From Pseudomonas syringae pv. cilantro (lineage in GTDB: Bacteria > Pseudomonadota > Gammaproteobacteria > Pseudomonadales > Pseudomonadaceae): DNA of 35,151 bases. The stretch is from the NCBI RefSeq assembly GCF_001293775.1, contig NZ_LGLN01000013.1, positions 41,460 through 76,610 on the forward strand, written 5' to 3'. The notes under the pieces were generated by a model. That model did not search any database. It saw only the letters and a program-made list of their open reading frames with translations, and was not told the origin of the DNA. A program made the position numbers and the translations under genes. Shown here one piece after another: positions 7,755-16,079 of this stretch; position 1 is the stretch's first letter, and each line of letters opens with the position of its first letter.

Positions 7755-9275
7755 ATGCGTTACGCTCATCCCGGTACCGAAGGCGCTATCGTCAACTTCA
7801 AGGAACGCTACGGTAACTATATTGGCGGCGAGTTCGTCGCTCCAGTCAAAGGCCAGTATTTCACCAACACCTCGCCGGTCAACGGCAAGGCAATCACCGA
7901 ATTCCCCCGCTCCACGGCCGAAGACATCGACAAAGCGCTCGACGCTGCTCACGCAGCCGCTGCTGCCTGGGGCTCGACCTCGGTGCAGGCGCGCTCGCTG
8001 GCCTTGCTGAAAATCGCCGACCGCATCGAAGCCAATCTGGAAGTGCTGGCCATCACCGAGACTTGGGACAACGGCAAGGCGATTCGCGAAACCCTGAACG
8101 CCGACATTCCGCTGGCCGCTGACCACTTCCGCTACTTCGCTGGCGTGTTGCGCGCCCAGGAAGGCAGCGCCGCCGAGATCGACGGCAACACCGTGGCGTA
8201 TCACATTCACGAGCCGCTGGGCGTGGTCGGGCAGATCATCCCGTGGAACTTCCCGATCCTGATGGCCGCCTGGAAACTCGCACCGGCGCTGGCTGCCGGT
8301 AACTGCATCGTGCTCAAACCTGCCGAGCAGACGCCGCTGGGGATCAGCGTGCTGATCGAACTGATCGGCGACCTGCTGCCTCCCGGCGTGCTGAACATCG
8401 TGCAAGGTTACGGCCGCGAAGCCGGTGAAGCACTGGCCAGCAGCAAGCGCATCGCCAAAATCGCTTTCACCGGCTCGACGCCGGTCGGCTCGCACATCAT
8501 GAAACTGGCGGCGGACAACATCATTCCGTCCACCGTGGAGCTGGGCGGCAAGTCGCCGAATATCTTCTTCGAAGACATCATGAGCGCCGAGCCGGAGTTC
8601 ATCGACAAAGCCGCCGAAGGCCTGGTGCTGGCATTCTTCAATCAGGGCGAAGTCTGCACCTGCCCGTCCCGCGCACTGGTGCAGGAATCGATTTATCCAC
8701 AATTCATGGAAGCAGTGCTGCGCAAGGTCGAGAAGATCAAACGCGGCGACCCGCTCGACACCGACACCATGGTCGGCGCTCAGGCATCCGAGCAACATTT
8801 CGACAAGATTCTCTCCTACCTGGAGATCGCCAAGGGCGAAGGCGCCGAGCTGCTGACCGGCGGCAAGGTCGAGAAGCTGGAAGGCGATCTGTCGACGGGC
8901 TACTACATCCAGCCGACGCTGCTCAAAGGCAACAACAAGATGCGCGTGTTCCAGGAAGAGATCTTCGGCCCGGTGGTCAGCGTCACGACCTTCAAGGACG
9001 AAGCGGAAGCGGTGGCGATTGCCAATGACACCGAGTTTGGCCTGGGCGCAGGCCTGTGGACACGCGACATCAACCGCGCCTATCGCGTGGGCCGGGCGAT
9101 CAAGGCCGGGCGAGTCTGGACCAACTGCTACCACCTGTACCCGGCGCATGCCGCGTTCGGTGGCTACAAGAAATCCGGCGTCGGCCGCGAAACCCACAAA
9201 ATCGCGCTTGAGCATTACCAGCAGACCAAAAACCTGCTGGTGAGCTACGACACGAATCCGTTGGGTTTTTTCTAA
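7755..9275 (+). CDS. exaC: NAD-dependent aldehyde dehydrogenase, ExaC-like
   Basis: This 506-residue enzyme of the ALDH superfamily probably oxidises acetaldehyde to acetate. Key residues are visible: Asn165 in PWNFP, Glu262 in ELGGKSPN, and Cys301 in [11 protein letters not shown]. The GSTPVG cofactor loop is at residues 240-245. The sequence strongly recalls ExaC / acetaldehyde dehydrogenase II, including the [12 protein letters not shown] start and the NTSPVNGK block. It lies upstream of eutBC on the same strand, which fits removal of the acetaldehyde made by ethanolamine ammonia-lyase. A good Shine-Dalgarno (AGGAGA) precedes the ATG. I found no sigma-54 promoter directly upstream. A related ALDH acting on other aldehydes cannot be excluded. 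Confidence 0.88.
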   Translation: MRYAHPGTEGAIVNFKERYGNYIGGEFVAPVKGQYFTNTSPVNGKAITEFPRSTAEDIDKALDAAHAAAAAWGSTSVQARSLALLKIADRIEANLEVLAITETWDNGKAIRETLNADIPLAADHFRYFAGVLRAQEGSAAEIDGNTVAYHIHEPLGVVGQIIPWNFPILMAAWKLAPALAAGNCIVLKPAEQTPLGISVLIELIGDLLPPGVLNIVQGYGREAGEALASSKRIAKIAFTGSTPVGSHIMKLAADNIIPSTVELGGKSPNIFFEDIMSAEPEFIDKAAEGLVLAFFNQGEVCTCPSRALVQESIYPQFMEAVLRKVEKIKRGDPLDTDTMVGAQASEQHFDKILSYLEIAKGEGAELLTGGKVEKLEGDLSTGYYIQPTLLKGNNKMRVFQEEIFGPVVSVTTFKDEAEAVAIANDTEFGLGAGLWTRDINRAYRVGRAIKAGRVWTNCYHLYPAHAAFGGYKKSGVGRETHKIALEHYQQTKNLLVSYDTNPLGFF

Positions 9276-9290
9276 GCGAGTTAATTGCCC

Positions 9291-9473
9291 AACTATCGTT
9301 ACCACGCTCCTGCGCTCGGCGTAATACACACTTCTGCTTTTGATTCTGGCCAGAGGCCGTGGGAGCGGACCGGGCGACGCTTCGCTTGTTCGCGAAATAG
9401 GCAGGTGTATTCTCCGAAAATGCATAGTTTGAACCACAGTCTTCGCGGACAAGCGAAGCGTCGCACCGTCCCA
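9291..9473. repeat. REPIN between the aldehyde dehydrogenase gene and eutB
   Basis: A REP at 9355-9397 (GTGGGAGCGGACCGGGCGAC, then GCTTCGCTTGTTCGCGAA) faces an inverted REP at 9441-9473 (CTTCGCGGACAAGCGAAGCG). The left flank (TATCGTTACCACGCTC at 9294-9309, then AATACACACTTCTGCTTTTG) matches the flank of the 5.0-5.25 kb REPIN in reverse order. It occupies the place where a permease gene is found in related genomes. Confidence 0.8.
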
Positions 9474-9502
9474 CACGAGAAACACCCCTCGCACCACCCC
9501 TG

Positions 9503-9539
9503 TGCATCACGCCTTGGCCCAGCGCTCTGGCGTGATGCA
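9503..9539. promoter_or_regulatory. long dyad upstream of eutB, candidate activator site
   Basis: TGCATCACGCC (9503-9513) and GGCGTGATGCA (9529-9539) form a perfect 11-bp inverted repeat around a 15-base centre. Its centre is about 73 bases upstream of the -24 element of the sigma-54-type promoter at 9593-9607, a normal distance for an enhancer-binding-protein site. No T-run follows, so a terminator is less likely. Binding by an EatR-type activator is an inference. Confidence 0.5.
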
Positions 9540-9592
9540 TCCCGCCCCGTACTCATCCGCTTACACCCACAAACTCGCACTCACGGCCGGGA

Positions 9593-9607
9593 TGGAGTAT
9601 TAATTGC
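9593..9607 (+). promoter_or_regulatory. sigma-54 (-24/-12) promoter of eutBC
   Basis: The sequence TGGAGTATTAATTGC has GG at 9594-9595 and GC at 9606-9607 separated by exactly ten bases, with the full TGG and TTGC elements of the RpoN consensus. It is followed by TT. Transcription would start near 9618-9620 and give an 85-base leader before eutB. Ethanolamine catabolism in P. aeruginosa is known to depend on RpoN and the activator EatR, which supports the call. Confidence 0.65.
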
Positions 9608-9703
9608 TTACATCGCTTCCCACAGTCGTTTGAACCGGGACGTCACCGGTTTGGCCGAAAGACTACGTCCGACGCACACAGCGCGACGTCATGGAGAATC
9701 TGT

Positions 9704-11098
9704 ATGGCGAGCTTTTCCCATTCTGTCGGTGCGCAGACGTACCGCTTCGACAGCCTCAAAGAAGTCATGGCCAAGGCCAGCCCTGCACGCTCTGGCGATT
9801 ATCTGGCCGAAGTCGCGGCGCAAAACGATGCGGAGCGGGTTGCCGCGCAAATGGCGCTGGCGAATATTCCGCTCAAGCACTTTCTCGAAGAGGTGCTGAT
9901 CCCCTACGAACAGGACGAAGTCACCCGCCTGATCATCGACACCCACGACAAGCTGGCTTTCGCGCCGGTCAGCCACCTGACCGTCGGCGGTTTCCGGGAC
10001 TGGCTGCTCAGCGATCGGGCCGACGAAACGACACTGCGCGCACTGGCCCCCGGCCTGACGCCGGAGATGGTGGCTGGCGTTTCAAAAATCATGCGCGTAC
10101 AGGATCTGATCCTGGTGGCGCAGAAGATTCGCGTCGTCACTCGCTTCCGTAACACCATGGGCCTGCGCGGTCGGCTGTCCACCCGCCTGCAACCCAACCA
10201 CCCGACCGACGACCCGTCCGGCATCGCCGCCAGCGTGCTCGATGGCCTGCTGTACGGTAACGGCGATGCCATGATCGGCATCAACCCGGCCACTGATAGC
10301 ACCTCAAGTATCGTCGCCCTGTTGGAAATGCTCGACGCCATCGTCCAGCGCTACGAAATCCCGACCCAATCATGCGTGCTGACCCACGTCACCACCTCCA
10401 TCGAAGTGATCAATCGTGGCGTGCCGGTCGATCTGGTGTTCCAGTCGATTACCGGCACTGAAGCCGCCAACGCCAGCTTCGGCATCAGCCTCAAGTTGCT
10501 GCAGGAAGGTTACGAAGCAGGCCTGAGCCTGAACCGGGGCACGCTGGGGAAAAACCTCATGTACTTCGAAACCGGGCAAGGCAGCGCACTGTCGGCCAAT
10601 GCGCACCACGGCGTCGACCAGCAGACCTGCGAAACCCGCGCTTACGCCGTCGCCCGGCATTTCAATCCGTTTCTGGTCAACACCGTGGTCGGCTTCATCG
10701 GCCCGGAGTACCTGTACAACGGCAAGCAGATTATCCGCGCCGGCCTGGAGGATCACTTCTGCGGCAAGTTGCTCGGCGTGCCGATGGGCTGTGACATCTG
10801 CTACACCAACCATGCCGAAGCCGACCAGGACGACATGGACACCCTGCTGACCTTGTTGGGCGTCGCCGGGATCAACTTCATTATGGGCATCCCCGGTTCC
10901 GACGACATCATGCTCAATTACCAGACCACGTCGTTCCACGACGCGCTGTACGCCCGACAAAGCCTGGGCCTGCGCCCGGCACCGGAATACGAAGCCTGGC
11001 TGGAAAAAATGGGCATCTTCACTCAGGCCGACGGCCATGTACGCTTCGGTGACAGCCTGCCACCCGCGTTTCGTCAGGCACTGGCGCACTTAGCATGA
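9704..11098 (+). CDS. eutB: ethanolamine ammonia-lyase, large subunit
   Basis: EutB is the catalytic subunit of the adenosylcobalamin enzyme that splits ethanolamine into acetaldehyde and ammonia. The 464-residue length is close to the usual 450-465. The TIM-barrel family blocks are clear, for example [26 protein letters not shown] near residue 195, the [16 protein letters not shown] stretch, and [20 protein letters not shown], a highly conserved C-terminal region. The start ATG has GGAGA upstream. Its stop overlaps the eutC start (ATGA), as expected for two subunits made in equal amounts. The enzyme needs a B12 supply; no B12 genes or shell-protein genes lie nearby, so this is the non-microcompartment form common in Pseudomonas. 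Confidence 0.96.
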   Translation: MASFSHSVGAQTYRFDSLKEVMAKASPARSGDYLAEVAAQNDAERVAAQMALANIPLKHFLEEVLIPYEQDEVTRLIIDTHDKLAFAPVSHLTVGGFRDWLLSDRADETTLRALAPGLTPEMVAGVSKIMRVQDLILVAQKIRVVTRFRNTMGLRGRLSTRLQPNHPTDDPSGIAASVLDGLLYGNGDAMIGINPATDSTSSIVALLEMLDAIVQRYEIPTQSCVLTHVTTSIEVINRGVPVDLVFQSITGTEAANASFGISLKLLQEGYEAGLSLNRGTLGKNLMYFETGQGSALSANAHHGVDQQTCETRAYAVARHFNPFLVNTVVGFIGPEYLYNGKQIIRAGLEDHFCGKLLGVPMGCDICYTNHAEADQDDMDTLLTLLGVAGINFIMGIPGSDDIMLNYQTTSFHDALYARQSLGLRPAPEYEAWLEKMGIFTQADGHVRFGDSLPPAFRQALAHLA

Positions 11099-11958
11099 GT
11101 GACGAGCCGATGAATGAAATCCAGGACAACTCCCAGCCTGCCAATCCGTGGCTGGAACTGCGCCGCCTGACGTCCGCGCGTATCGCACTGGGGCGTACCG
11201 GCATCAGCCTGCCGACCGCCGCGCAACTCGACTTCCAGGCGGCGCATGCCCAAGCGCGCGACGCCGTACACCTCGAATTCGATCACGCCGCGATCAGCGC
11301 GCAACTGGCTGAAAAAGGCCGCGAAACCTTGCTGCTGCACAGTGCAGCAGCCGACCGGCACAGCTATTTGCAACGCCCGGATCTGGGCAGGCGCCTGAAC
11401 GAAGAGTCGGCGCAGGCATTACGCGATTACGCAGCCGCTCATCCGGGCGGGCTCGATCTGGCCGTGGTCGTGGCTGACGGGCTGTCTGCGCTCGCCGTCC
11501 ATCGGCATGCCGTGCCGTTCCTGACGCGGCTGGAAGAACAGGCCAGCGCGGACGGCTGGACGCTGTCGCCAGTGATCATGGTCGAACAGGGCCGCGTGGC
11601 CGTGGCGGATGAAGTCGGCGAGCTGCTCGGCGCAAAAATGGTGGTGATCCTGATCGGCGAACGCCCCGGTCTCAGCTCCCCGGACAGCCTCGGCCTGTAC
11701 TTCACCTATGGCCCTAAAGTCGGCCTGAATGACGCACACCGCAATTGTATTTCCAATGTGCGCCTTGAAGGCTTGAGCTACGCCATGGCCGCGCATCGCC
11801 TGCTTTACCTGATGCGCGAAGCCTGTCGCCGGCAGATTTCCGGGGTCAGCCTGAAGGATGAGGCAGAGCTGAACAGCATAGAATCCGACAGCGCTGCTGA
11901 TCATTCAGGCAAGCACATCGGCAACTTCCTGCTCGACGGCCCGGTAGACCCGCAGTAG
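11095..11958 (+). CDS. eutC: ethanolamine ammonia-lyase, small subunit
   Basis: EutC holds adenosylcobalamin together with EutB in the hexameric lyase. The 287-residue product contains typical blocks: [20 protein letters not shown] near the N-terminus, [19 protein letters not shown] in the cobalamin-binding half, and the diagnostic [20 protein letters not shown] (about residues 202-221). Family members are about 270-300 residues. The ATG at 11095 overlaps the eutB stop by four bases; an in-frame ATG at 11110 is a possible alternative. Strong coupling to eutB suggests the two are regulated only as a unit, probably from the sigma-54 promoter near 9.6 kb. Confidence 0.95.
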   Translation: MSDEPMNEIQDNSQPANPWLELRRLTSARIALGRTGISLPTAAQLDFQAAHAQARDAVHLEFDHAAISAQLAEKGRETLLLHSAAADRHSYLQRPDLGRRLNEESAQALRDYAAAHPGGLDLAVVVADGLSALAVHRHAVPFLTRLEEQASADGWTLSPVIMVEQGRVAVADEVGELLGAKMVVILIGERPGLSSPDSLGLYFTYGPKVGLNDAHRNCISNVRLEGLSYAMAAHRLLYLMREACRRQISGVSLKDEAELNSIESDSAADHSGKHIGNFLLDGPVDPQ

Positions 11959-12042
11959 ATTGTGCTCTCTAACACCGCCGGGCAGGATAGCGTAACAAAC
12001 CGGCGCACTGCATCAGCCCCATAGGGAAGTCGAGGCCATAAC

Positions 12043-12501
12043 ATGCGGATCATCCAAGCGACTCTTGAACACCTGGACCTGCTCTGCCCGCTGTTCATCA
12101 AATATCGGGAGTTCTACGGCGAATCCCCGTTCCCGGACTCTTCACGAGAGTTCCTCGAAAAGCGCTTGCGTCGCGACGAGTCGGTCATCTATCTGGCGCT
12201 GGCCAATGATGATGAAGGCAGGCTGCTGGGTTTCTGCCAGCTTTATCCGAGCTACTCGTCGCTGTCGCTGAAACGGGTGTGGATTCTCAACGATATTTAC
12301 GTAGCCGAAGATGCCCGCCGCCAACTGGTCGCCGATCACCTGATGAAACAGGCGAAAAAGATGGCCAAGGGAACCCACGCCGTCCGGCTGCGCGTGTCCA
12401 CCAGCAGCAACAACGAGGTGGCGCAAAAGGTCTATGAGTCCATCGGTTTCAAGGAAGACACTCAGTTCAAGAACTATGTGTTGCCCATCAGTTCAGACTG
12501 A
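12043..12501 (+). CDS. GNAT-family N-acetyltransferase
   Basis: The 152-residue product has the GNAT acetyl-CoA-binding pattern. The motif A strand and loop is ILNDIYVAEDARRQLVADHL (about residues 84-103), with RRQLVAD in place of the common Q/RxxGxG/A loop. The C-terminal block NNEVAQKVYESIGFKED (about residues 126-142) is the usual motif B ending in GF. The substrate is unknown. It lies 84 bases after eutC on the same strand; a homologue follows eutC in P. aeruginosa as well, so the position is conserved, but there is no evidence of a role in ethanolamine use. Confidence 0.85.
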   Translation: MRIIQATLEHLDLLCPLFIKYREFYGESPFPDSSREFLEKRLRRDESVIYLALANDDEGRLLGFCQLYPSYSSLSLKRVWILNDIYVAEDARRQLVADHLMKQAKKMAKGTHAVRLRVSTSSNNEVAQKVYESIGFKEDTQFKNYVLPISSD

Positions 12502-12596
12502 CCACACTGCTCACTCCGCGGCACTGTCGGAAGGTCCGGCCATGCCGCAAACTCCCTCGCGAATTATTACGGAACCTCTTTCAGGCATTCTGCTTC

Positions 12597-12602
12597 TATA
12601 AT
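12597..12602 (+). promoter_or_regulatory. candidate -10 box for dedA-mtfA
   Basis: TATAAT lies about 60 bases before the DedA start. The -35 position (near 12574-12579) reads ACCTCT, a poor match, so only the -10 is supported. Confidence 0.4.
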
Positions 12603-12662
12603 GCCGCGCAGTCGCTTCTTCCGCACGCGACCCCGGACAGGGTGCTCGCCTCAGGTATTTCA

Positions 12663-13310
12663 ATGGAATTCAACCCGCTCGACCTTATCCTGCATCTCGA
12701 CGTCTACCTCGACCTGCTGGTAACCAACTACGGCCCTTGGGTCTACGCGATCCTGTTTCTGGTGATTTTCTGCGAAACCGGGCTGGTGGTGATGCCGTTC
12801 CTGCCGGGCGATTCGCTGCTGTTCATCGCTGGCGCTGTGGCTGCCGGAGGCGGCATGGACCCGGTTTTACTGGCCGGGCTGCTGATGCTCGCGGCGATCA
12901 TCGGTGACAGCACCAATTACGTGATCGGCCGCACAGTTGGCGAAAAACTGTTCAGTAATCCCAAATCGCGCATCTTCCGCCGCGACTACCTGTTGCGCAC
13001 TCAGGATTTCTACGCTCGCCATGGCGGCAAAACCGTGACACTGGCGCGCTTTCTACCGATCATCCGCACCTTCGCGCCGTTCGTGGCCGGAGTCGGCAGA
13101 ATGTCCTATCCGCGTTTCGTCGGCTTCAGTGTGCTGGGCTCGGTGCTGTGGGTCGGCAGCCTGGTGACCCTGGGCTTCTTCTTCGGCAACGTGCCGTTCA
13201 TCAAGCAAAACCTGACGCTGCTGGTGCTGGCCATCATCCTGCTCTCGCTGGTGCCGATGATCATTGGCGTGGTGCGCAGCCGCAGCGCGCCGCCGGTCGA
13301 CGCTCGCTAA
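12663..13310 (+). CDS. DedA-family inner-membrane protein
   Basis: The 215-residue product matches the DedA / VTT family, membrane proteins now linked to flipping of undecaprenyl-phosphate and phospholipid carriers and to envelope and proton-motive-force homeostasis. It has the conserved ETGLVVMPFLPGDSLLFIAG block (residues 38-57) and the FLPIIRTFAPFVAGVGRMSY block (about residues 130-149), with the Arg and acidic residues that are conserved in the family. The ATG at 12663 fits the usual N-terminus (MEFNPLDLILHL). A GTG at 12642 in frame would add seven residues. It is followed after three bases by mtfA. Confidence 0.87.
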   Translation: MEFNPLDLILHLDVYLDLLVTNYGPWVYAILFLVIFCETGLVVMPFLPGDSLLFIAGAVAAGGGMDPVLLAGLLMLAAIIGDSTNYVIGRTVGEKLFSNPKSRIFRRDYLLRTQDFYARHGGKTVTLARFLPIIRTFAPFVAGVGRMSYPRFVGFSVLGSVLWVGSLVTLGFFFGNVPFIKQNLTLLVLAIILLSLVPMIIGVVRSRSAPPVDAR

Positions 13311-13313
13311 GCC

Positions 13314-14123
13314 ATGTGGTCACTCAGCAACTGGCGCAGGCGGCGAACCCTCGCCCGACACCCGGTTGCTGCCGAGCTATGGCAGAAAGTGCGCGAGCGC
13401 CTGCCCATCCTTGACGGCCTGAACACCGAGCAGGACGCGCAATTGCGCGACGCCTGCGTGCTGTTTCTGAACGACAAATACCTCAGTGCGCTACCGGGCG
13501 TCGAGCTGGATGACGAGCAACGGCTGTTTCTCGCCGCTCAGGCACAACTGCCGCTGCTGAGCCTCGGCGAACTGAACTGGTATCAGGGGTTTCATGAAAT
13601 CGTGCTGTACCCCGACGACTTCGTCAGCCCGCAACGCCATCGCGATGCCAGCGGCGTCGAGCACGAGTGGGACGGCGAACACAGTGGCGAAGCGTGGCTG
13701 CAAGGCCCGGTGATTCTAGCCTGGCCAGGCGTGCTGAGCAGCGGCGACTGGGACGGCTACAACCTGGTGATCCACGAACTGGCGCACAAACTCGACATGC
13801 TCAACGGCGACGCCAACGGCCTGCCGCCGCTGCACAGCGACATGCGGGTGACCGAATGGGCCGCTGTCATGCAGAGCGCGTTCGATGATCTCAACCGGCA
13901 ACTGGATCAGGACCCGGACGCAGAAACCGCCATCGATCCCTACGCCGCACAAGACCCGGCCGAGTTCTTCGCGGTGACCAGCGAGTACTTTTTCAGCGCC
14001 CCGGACCTGCTGCACGACAGTTACCCGGCAGTCTACGAACAGCTCAAAGCGTTCTACCGGCAGGACACCCTGGCGCGGCTGAATCAGTTACGCCAACAAA
14101 ACCCGGCTTGTCAGGACACCTGA
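13314..14123 (+). CDS. mtfA: MtfA-type zinc peptidase
   Basis: This 269-residue cytoplasmic protein belongs to the MtfA (YeeI) family. The zinc motif HELAH is at residues 154-158 within NLVIHELAHKLDMLNG. The downstream PAEFFAVTSEYFF segment (about residues 219-231) carries the third-ligand Glu region typical of the gluzincin-like fold. In E. coli MtfA binds the glucose repressor Mlc and so affects ptsG; whether that link holds in Pseudomonas, which lacks the same PTS, is unclear. The ATG follows the dedA stop by three bases with no visible Shine-Dalgarno, so translation probably depends on coupling to dedA. Confidence 0.87.
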   Translation: MWSLSNWRRRRTLARHPVAAELWQKVRERLPILDGLNTEQDAQLRDACVLFLNDKYLSALPGVELDDEQRLFLAAQAQLPLLSLGELNWYQGFHEIVLYPDDFVSPQRHRDASGVEHEWDGEHSGEAWLQGPVILAWPGVLSSGDWDGYNLVIHELAHKLDMLNGDANGLPPLHSDMRVTEWAAVMQSAFDDLNRQLDQDPDAETAIDPYAAQDPAEFFAVTSEYFFSAPDLLHDSYPAVYEQLKAFYRQDTLARLNQLRQQNPACQDT

Positions 14124-14165
14124 CCGCTGCCGAGGCCATGCGTAGCAACCAAAACAGAATATGCC

Positions 14166-14171
14166 TATAAT
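14166..14171 (+). promoter_or_regulatory. -10 box of ppa promoter
   Basis: A perfect TATAAT stands about 62 bases before the ppa ATG. The -35 region (14143-14148, TAGCAA) matches the consensus at only three positions. Confidence 0.5.
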
Positions 14172-14232
14172 CCGGACCACTTTATGGCGGTTTGCGCCAC
14201 AATCTGTCTGGTTAACCAGGGGACAATGACCC

Positions 14233-14760
14233 ATGAGCTACAGCAAGATTCCAGCAGGTAAAGACCTGCCGAACGACATCTACGTCGCAATCGAAATCCC
14301 GGCCAACCACGCGCCGATCAAGTACGAAATCGACAAAGACACCGATTGCCTGTTCGTTGACCGTTTCATGGCCACCCCGATGTTCTACCCGGCCAATTAC
14401 GGTTTCATCCCCAACACCCTGGCGGACGACGGTGACCCGCTGGACGTGCTGGTAGTCACCCCTTACCCGGTCACCCCGGGTTCGGTCATCCGCGCGCGCC
14501 CGGTCGGTATCCTGAACATGACAGACGACGGCGGCGGCGATGCCAAAGTCATCGCAGTACCCCACGACAAACTGTCCCAGCTGTACGTCGACGTGAAAGA
14601 GTACACCGACCTGCCACCGCTGCTGCTTGAACAGATCAAGCACTTCTTCGAGAACTACAAGGATCTCGAGAAAGGCAAATGGGTGAAGATCGAAGGTTGG
14701 GGCAACGCTGACGCCGCCCGTGCCGAAATCATGAAATCGGTTGAAGCTTTCAAAGGCTGA
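14233..14760 (+). CDS. ppa: inorganic pyrophosphatase (family I)
   Basis: Ppa hydrolyses pyrophosphate to two phosphates and pulls biosynthetic reactions forward. The 175-residue length is typical. Conserved blocks are [15 protein letters not shown] (residues 17-31), [20 protein letters not shown] (residues 51-70), followed by LDVLVV, which contains the Asp metal ligands of the DGDPLDVLV signature, and VIAVPHDK (residues 110-117). GGGGAC lies upstream of the ATG. It marks the right edge of the conserved block before the accessory island. Confidence 0.96.
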   Translation: MSYSKIPAGKDLPNDIYVAIEIPANHAPIKYEIDKDTDCLFVDRFMATPMFYPANYGFIPNTLADDGDPLDVLVVTPYPVTPGSVIRARPVGILNMTDDGGGDAKVIAVPHDKLSQLYVDVKEYTDLPPLLLEQIKHFFENYKDLEKGKWVKIEGWGNADAARAEIMKSVEAFKG

Positions 14761-14774
14761 TCACCAACCCGGCG

Positions 14775-14804
14775 TTCAGGGTGCTTGCGCGCAAGCGCCC
14801 TGAA
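14775..14804 (+). terminator. hairpin after ppa
   Basis: TTCAGGGTGCTTGCG and CGCAAGCGCCCTGAA are inverted repeats with a single G-T style mismatch. They begin 15 bases after the ppa stop. The downstream sequence is only moderately T-rich (CTCCCTTCCTT), so termination efficiency is uncertain. Confidence 0.6.
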
Positions 14805-14873
14805 ACACGCTCCCTTCCTTGCTCCCCGCTCAAAGCCGCTTCTGAAATCTCCTCGAAACATTTTTTTACCAAT

Positions 14874-14965
14874 CGCCCGTTTAAAAATGCGCTCGACCTT
14901 TAACCGCTCGGTAAACAGTCCGTTAATGCCCGTATAGCCGAGCTAAACGCCCAGCGCGGTGTTTA
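14874..14965. promoter_or_regulatory. repeated TTTAAACGCCC-like half-sites, candidate repressor operators
   Basis: In this gene-free stretch I see CGCCCGTTTAAAA at 14874-14886, GTAAACAGTCCGTTAA at 14911-14925, and a dyad TAAACGCC (14944-14951) with GGTGTTTA (14958-14965) matching at seven of eight positions around a six-base centre. A further copy, TTTAAACGCCCGG, lies at 15071-15083 over the repressor's own -35. The repetition beside a repressor gene suggests operators; this is an inference. Confidence 0.4.
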
Positions 14966-15070
14966 ACCAGAAACCGCTATTACGGAATATGCCTACGCGA
15001 AATTCATTCCGTCCGTAGTCCGGATAGCCGCCAACCCCTTGGGATAACGTCGACGTCAACACCCCGTTCA

Positions 15071-15099
15071 TTTAAACGCCCGGACCACGCCCGTAGAAT
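15071..15099 (+). promoter_or_regulatory. promoter of the S24 repressor, probably giving a leaderless mRNA
   Basis: The -35 is TTTAAA (15071-15076), the spacer is 17 bases, and the -10 is TAGAAT (15094-15099). The repressor ATG starts at 15107, only seven bases after the -10, where transcription should begin. No Shine-Dalgarno is present. This resembles the leaderless cI transcript of phage lambda. The -35 overlaps a TTTAAACGCCC half-site, which would allow autoregulation. Confidence 0.55.
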
Positions 15100-15106
15100 T
15101 CGCCCT

Positions 15107-15838
15107 ATGAATACATCAGGCGATCGACTCCGCATCCTCCTTCGGGAGTGCCACCTCACCGCGACTGATTTTGCCGCCAACCGCAAAATCACGCCGCAGC
15201 ACGTCAACAACTGGTTCAAACGCGGCGTGCCCATGGCGCGCATCGACGAGGTGGCTGAACTATTAACCGTGAACGCCCGCTGGCTGCGCACCGGCGAAGG
15301 CCCCAAACACCCCAACGAACCCGCCAACGAAAACACTGGCGGCGATACCCGAATGATCATCCAGCAAACCAGAAACGTCCTGCGCGGAGACGTGGAAATT
15401 CAGATATTCACCGAAGTCGAATCCACCCACGGCGTCGGTAAAACCGTCCTGGCCGAAGCGCCCGGACAAAGAATCCGCCTGCCCCTGCAAGTTTTGCAAA
15501 CCATGGGCATCGACCCGAAAAACTGCATCTGCGTAGCCATGGTCGGCAACAGCATGGCCGACAAAATCCAGGACGGCTCGATCCTCGGCGTCGACCGCGA
15601 ACTGACTCAGGTCATCGACGGCGAAATCTACGCCCTGGAACACGGCGGCATCCTGCGCGTGCGCTACCTCTACCGCCTCCCCAACGGCGGCCTGCGCCTG
15701 CGCAGCCACAACGACGCCGAATACCCGGACGAAGTGTTCAGCGCCGAAGATATCGATCGAGAGAAAATCCGGATTCTGGGCTGGATATTCTGGTGGTCGA
15801 CACTGAACAGCCGACGCAATGCGATGTTGCTGCTGTGA
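15107..15838 (+). CDS. phage-type repressor: HTH plus S24/LexA-like domain
   Basis: The 243-residue product has an N-terminal helix-turn-helix (about residues 6-60, with ITPQHVNNWFKRGVP as the recognition part) and a C-terminal S24 domain (about residues 120-230). The catalytic Ser is Ser149 in MVGNSMADKIQDGS. The general-base Lys should lie 37 residues later by LexA and UmuD spacing, but that position is Arg186 (ILRVRYLYR). No Ala-Gly or Cys-Gly cleavage site is seen in the linker before Ser149. It resembles PrtR/CI-like repressors of prophages and pyocin-type elements. RecA-stimulated self-cleavage is therefore doubtful. No target gene is adjacent on the other strand. Confidence 0.82.
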   Translation: MNTSGDRLRILLRECHLTATDFAANRKITPQHVNNWFKRGVPMARIDEVAELLTVNARWLRTGEGPKHPNEPANENTGGDTRMIIQQTRNVLRGDVEIQIFTEVESTHGVGKTVLAEAPGQRIRLPLQVLQTMGIDPKNCICVAMVGNSMADKIQDGSILGVDRELTQVIDGEIYALEHGGILRVRYLYRLPNGGLRLRSHNDAEYPDEVFSAEDIDREKIRILGWIFWWSTLNSRRNAMLLL

Positions 15839-16051
15839 CGGGGTTCAGGATTTGAGAGGTCTTCGGGCTGGGCATTGACGGCGAGGTTTAGTATCCTGTG
15901 CCCCATCCAAAGCACCCGGCGCGCTGTTGAGCGGTGGGGGCTGGAATGGGGCGGATGATCCGTTTGCTCTGTTATCTATTCGCGCTTCTCAGGAGCGCAC
16001 CTGTTGAAGGCGATTGCGGCTTATCAAAAATAGACCGGAACCGCCTACGAG

Positions 16052-16075
16052 AAGCCGGCCACAAGCCGGCTTTTT
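16052..16075 (+). terminator. intrinsic terminator-like hairpin
   Basis: AAGCCGGC and GCCGGCTT pair around CACAA, and TTTTT follows at 16071-16075. It is 214 bases after the repressor stop. It may end the repressor transcript or form part of the adjacent C4-like regulatory RNA. I see no gene in 15839-16051. Confidence 0.65.
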
Positions 16076-16079
16076 AATG

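Noticed and set aside
7623..9497. 624-codon minus-strand ORF opposite the aldehyde dehydrogenase gene
   Set aside because: It is the antisense shadow of an intact ALDH and runs into a REPIN.
9540..9703. Cobalamin riboswitch in the eutB leader
   Set aside because: I could not find a B12-box-like sequence, and the leader downstream of the sigma-54 promoter is only about 85 bases.
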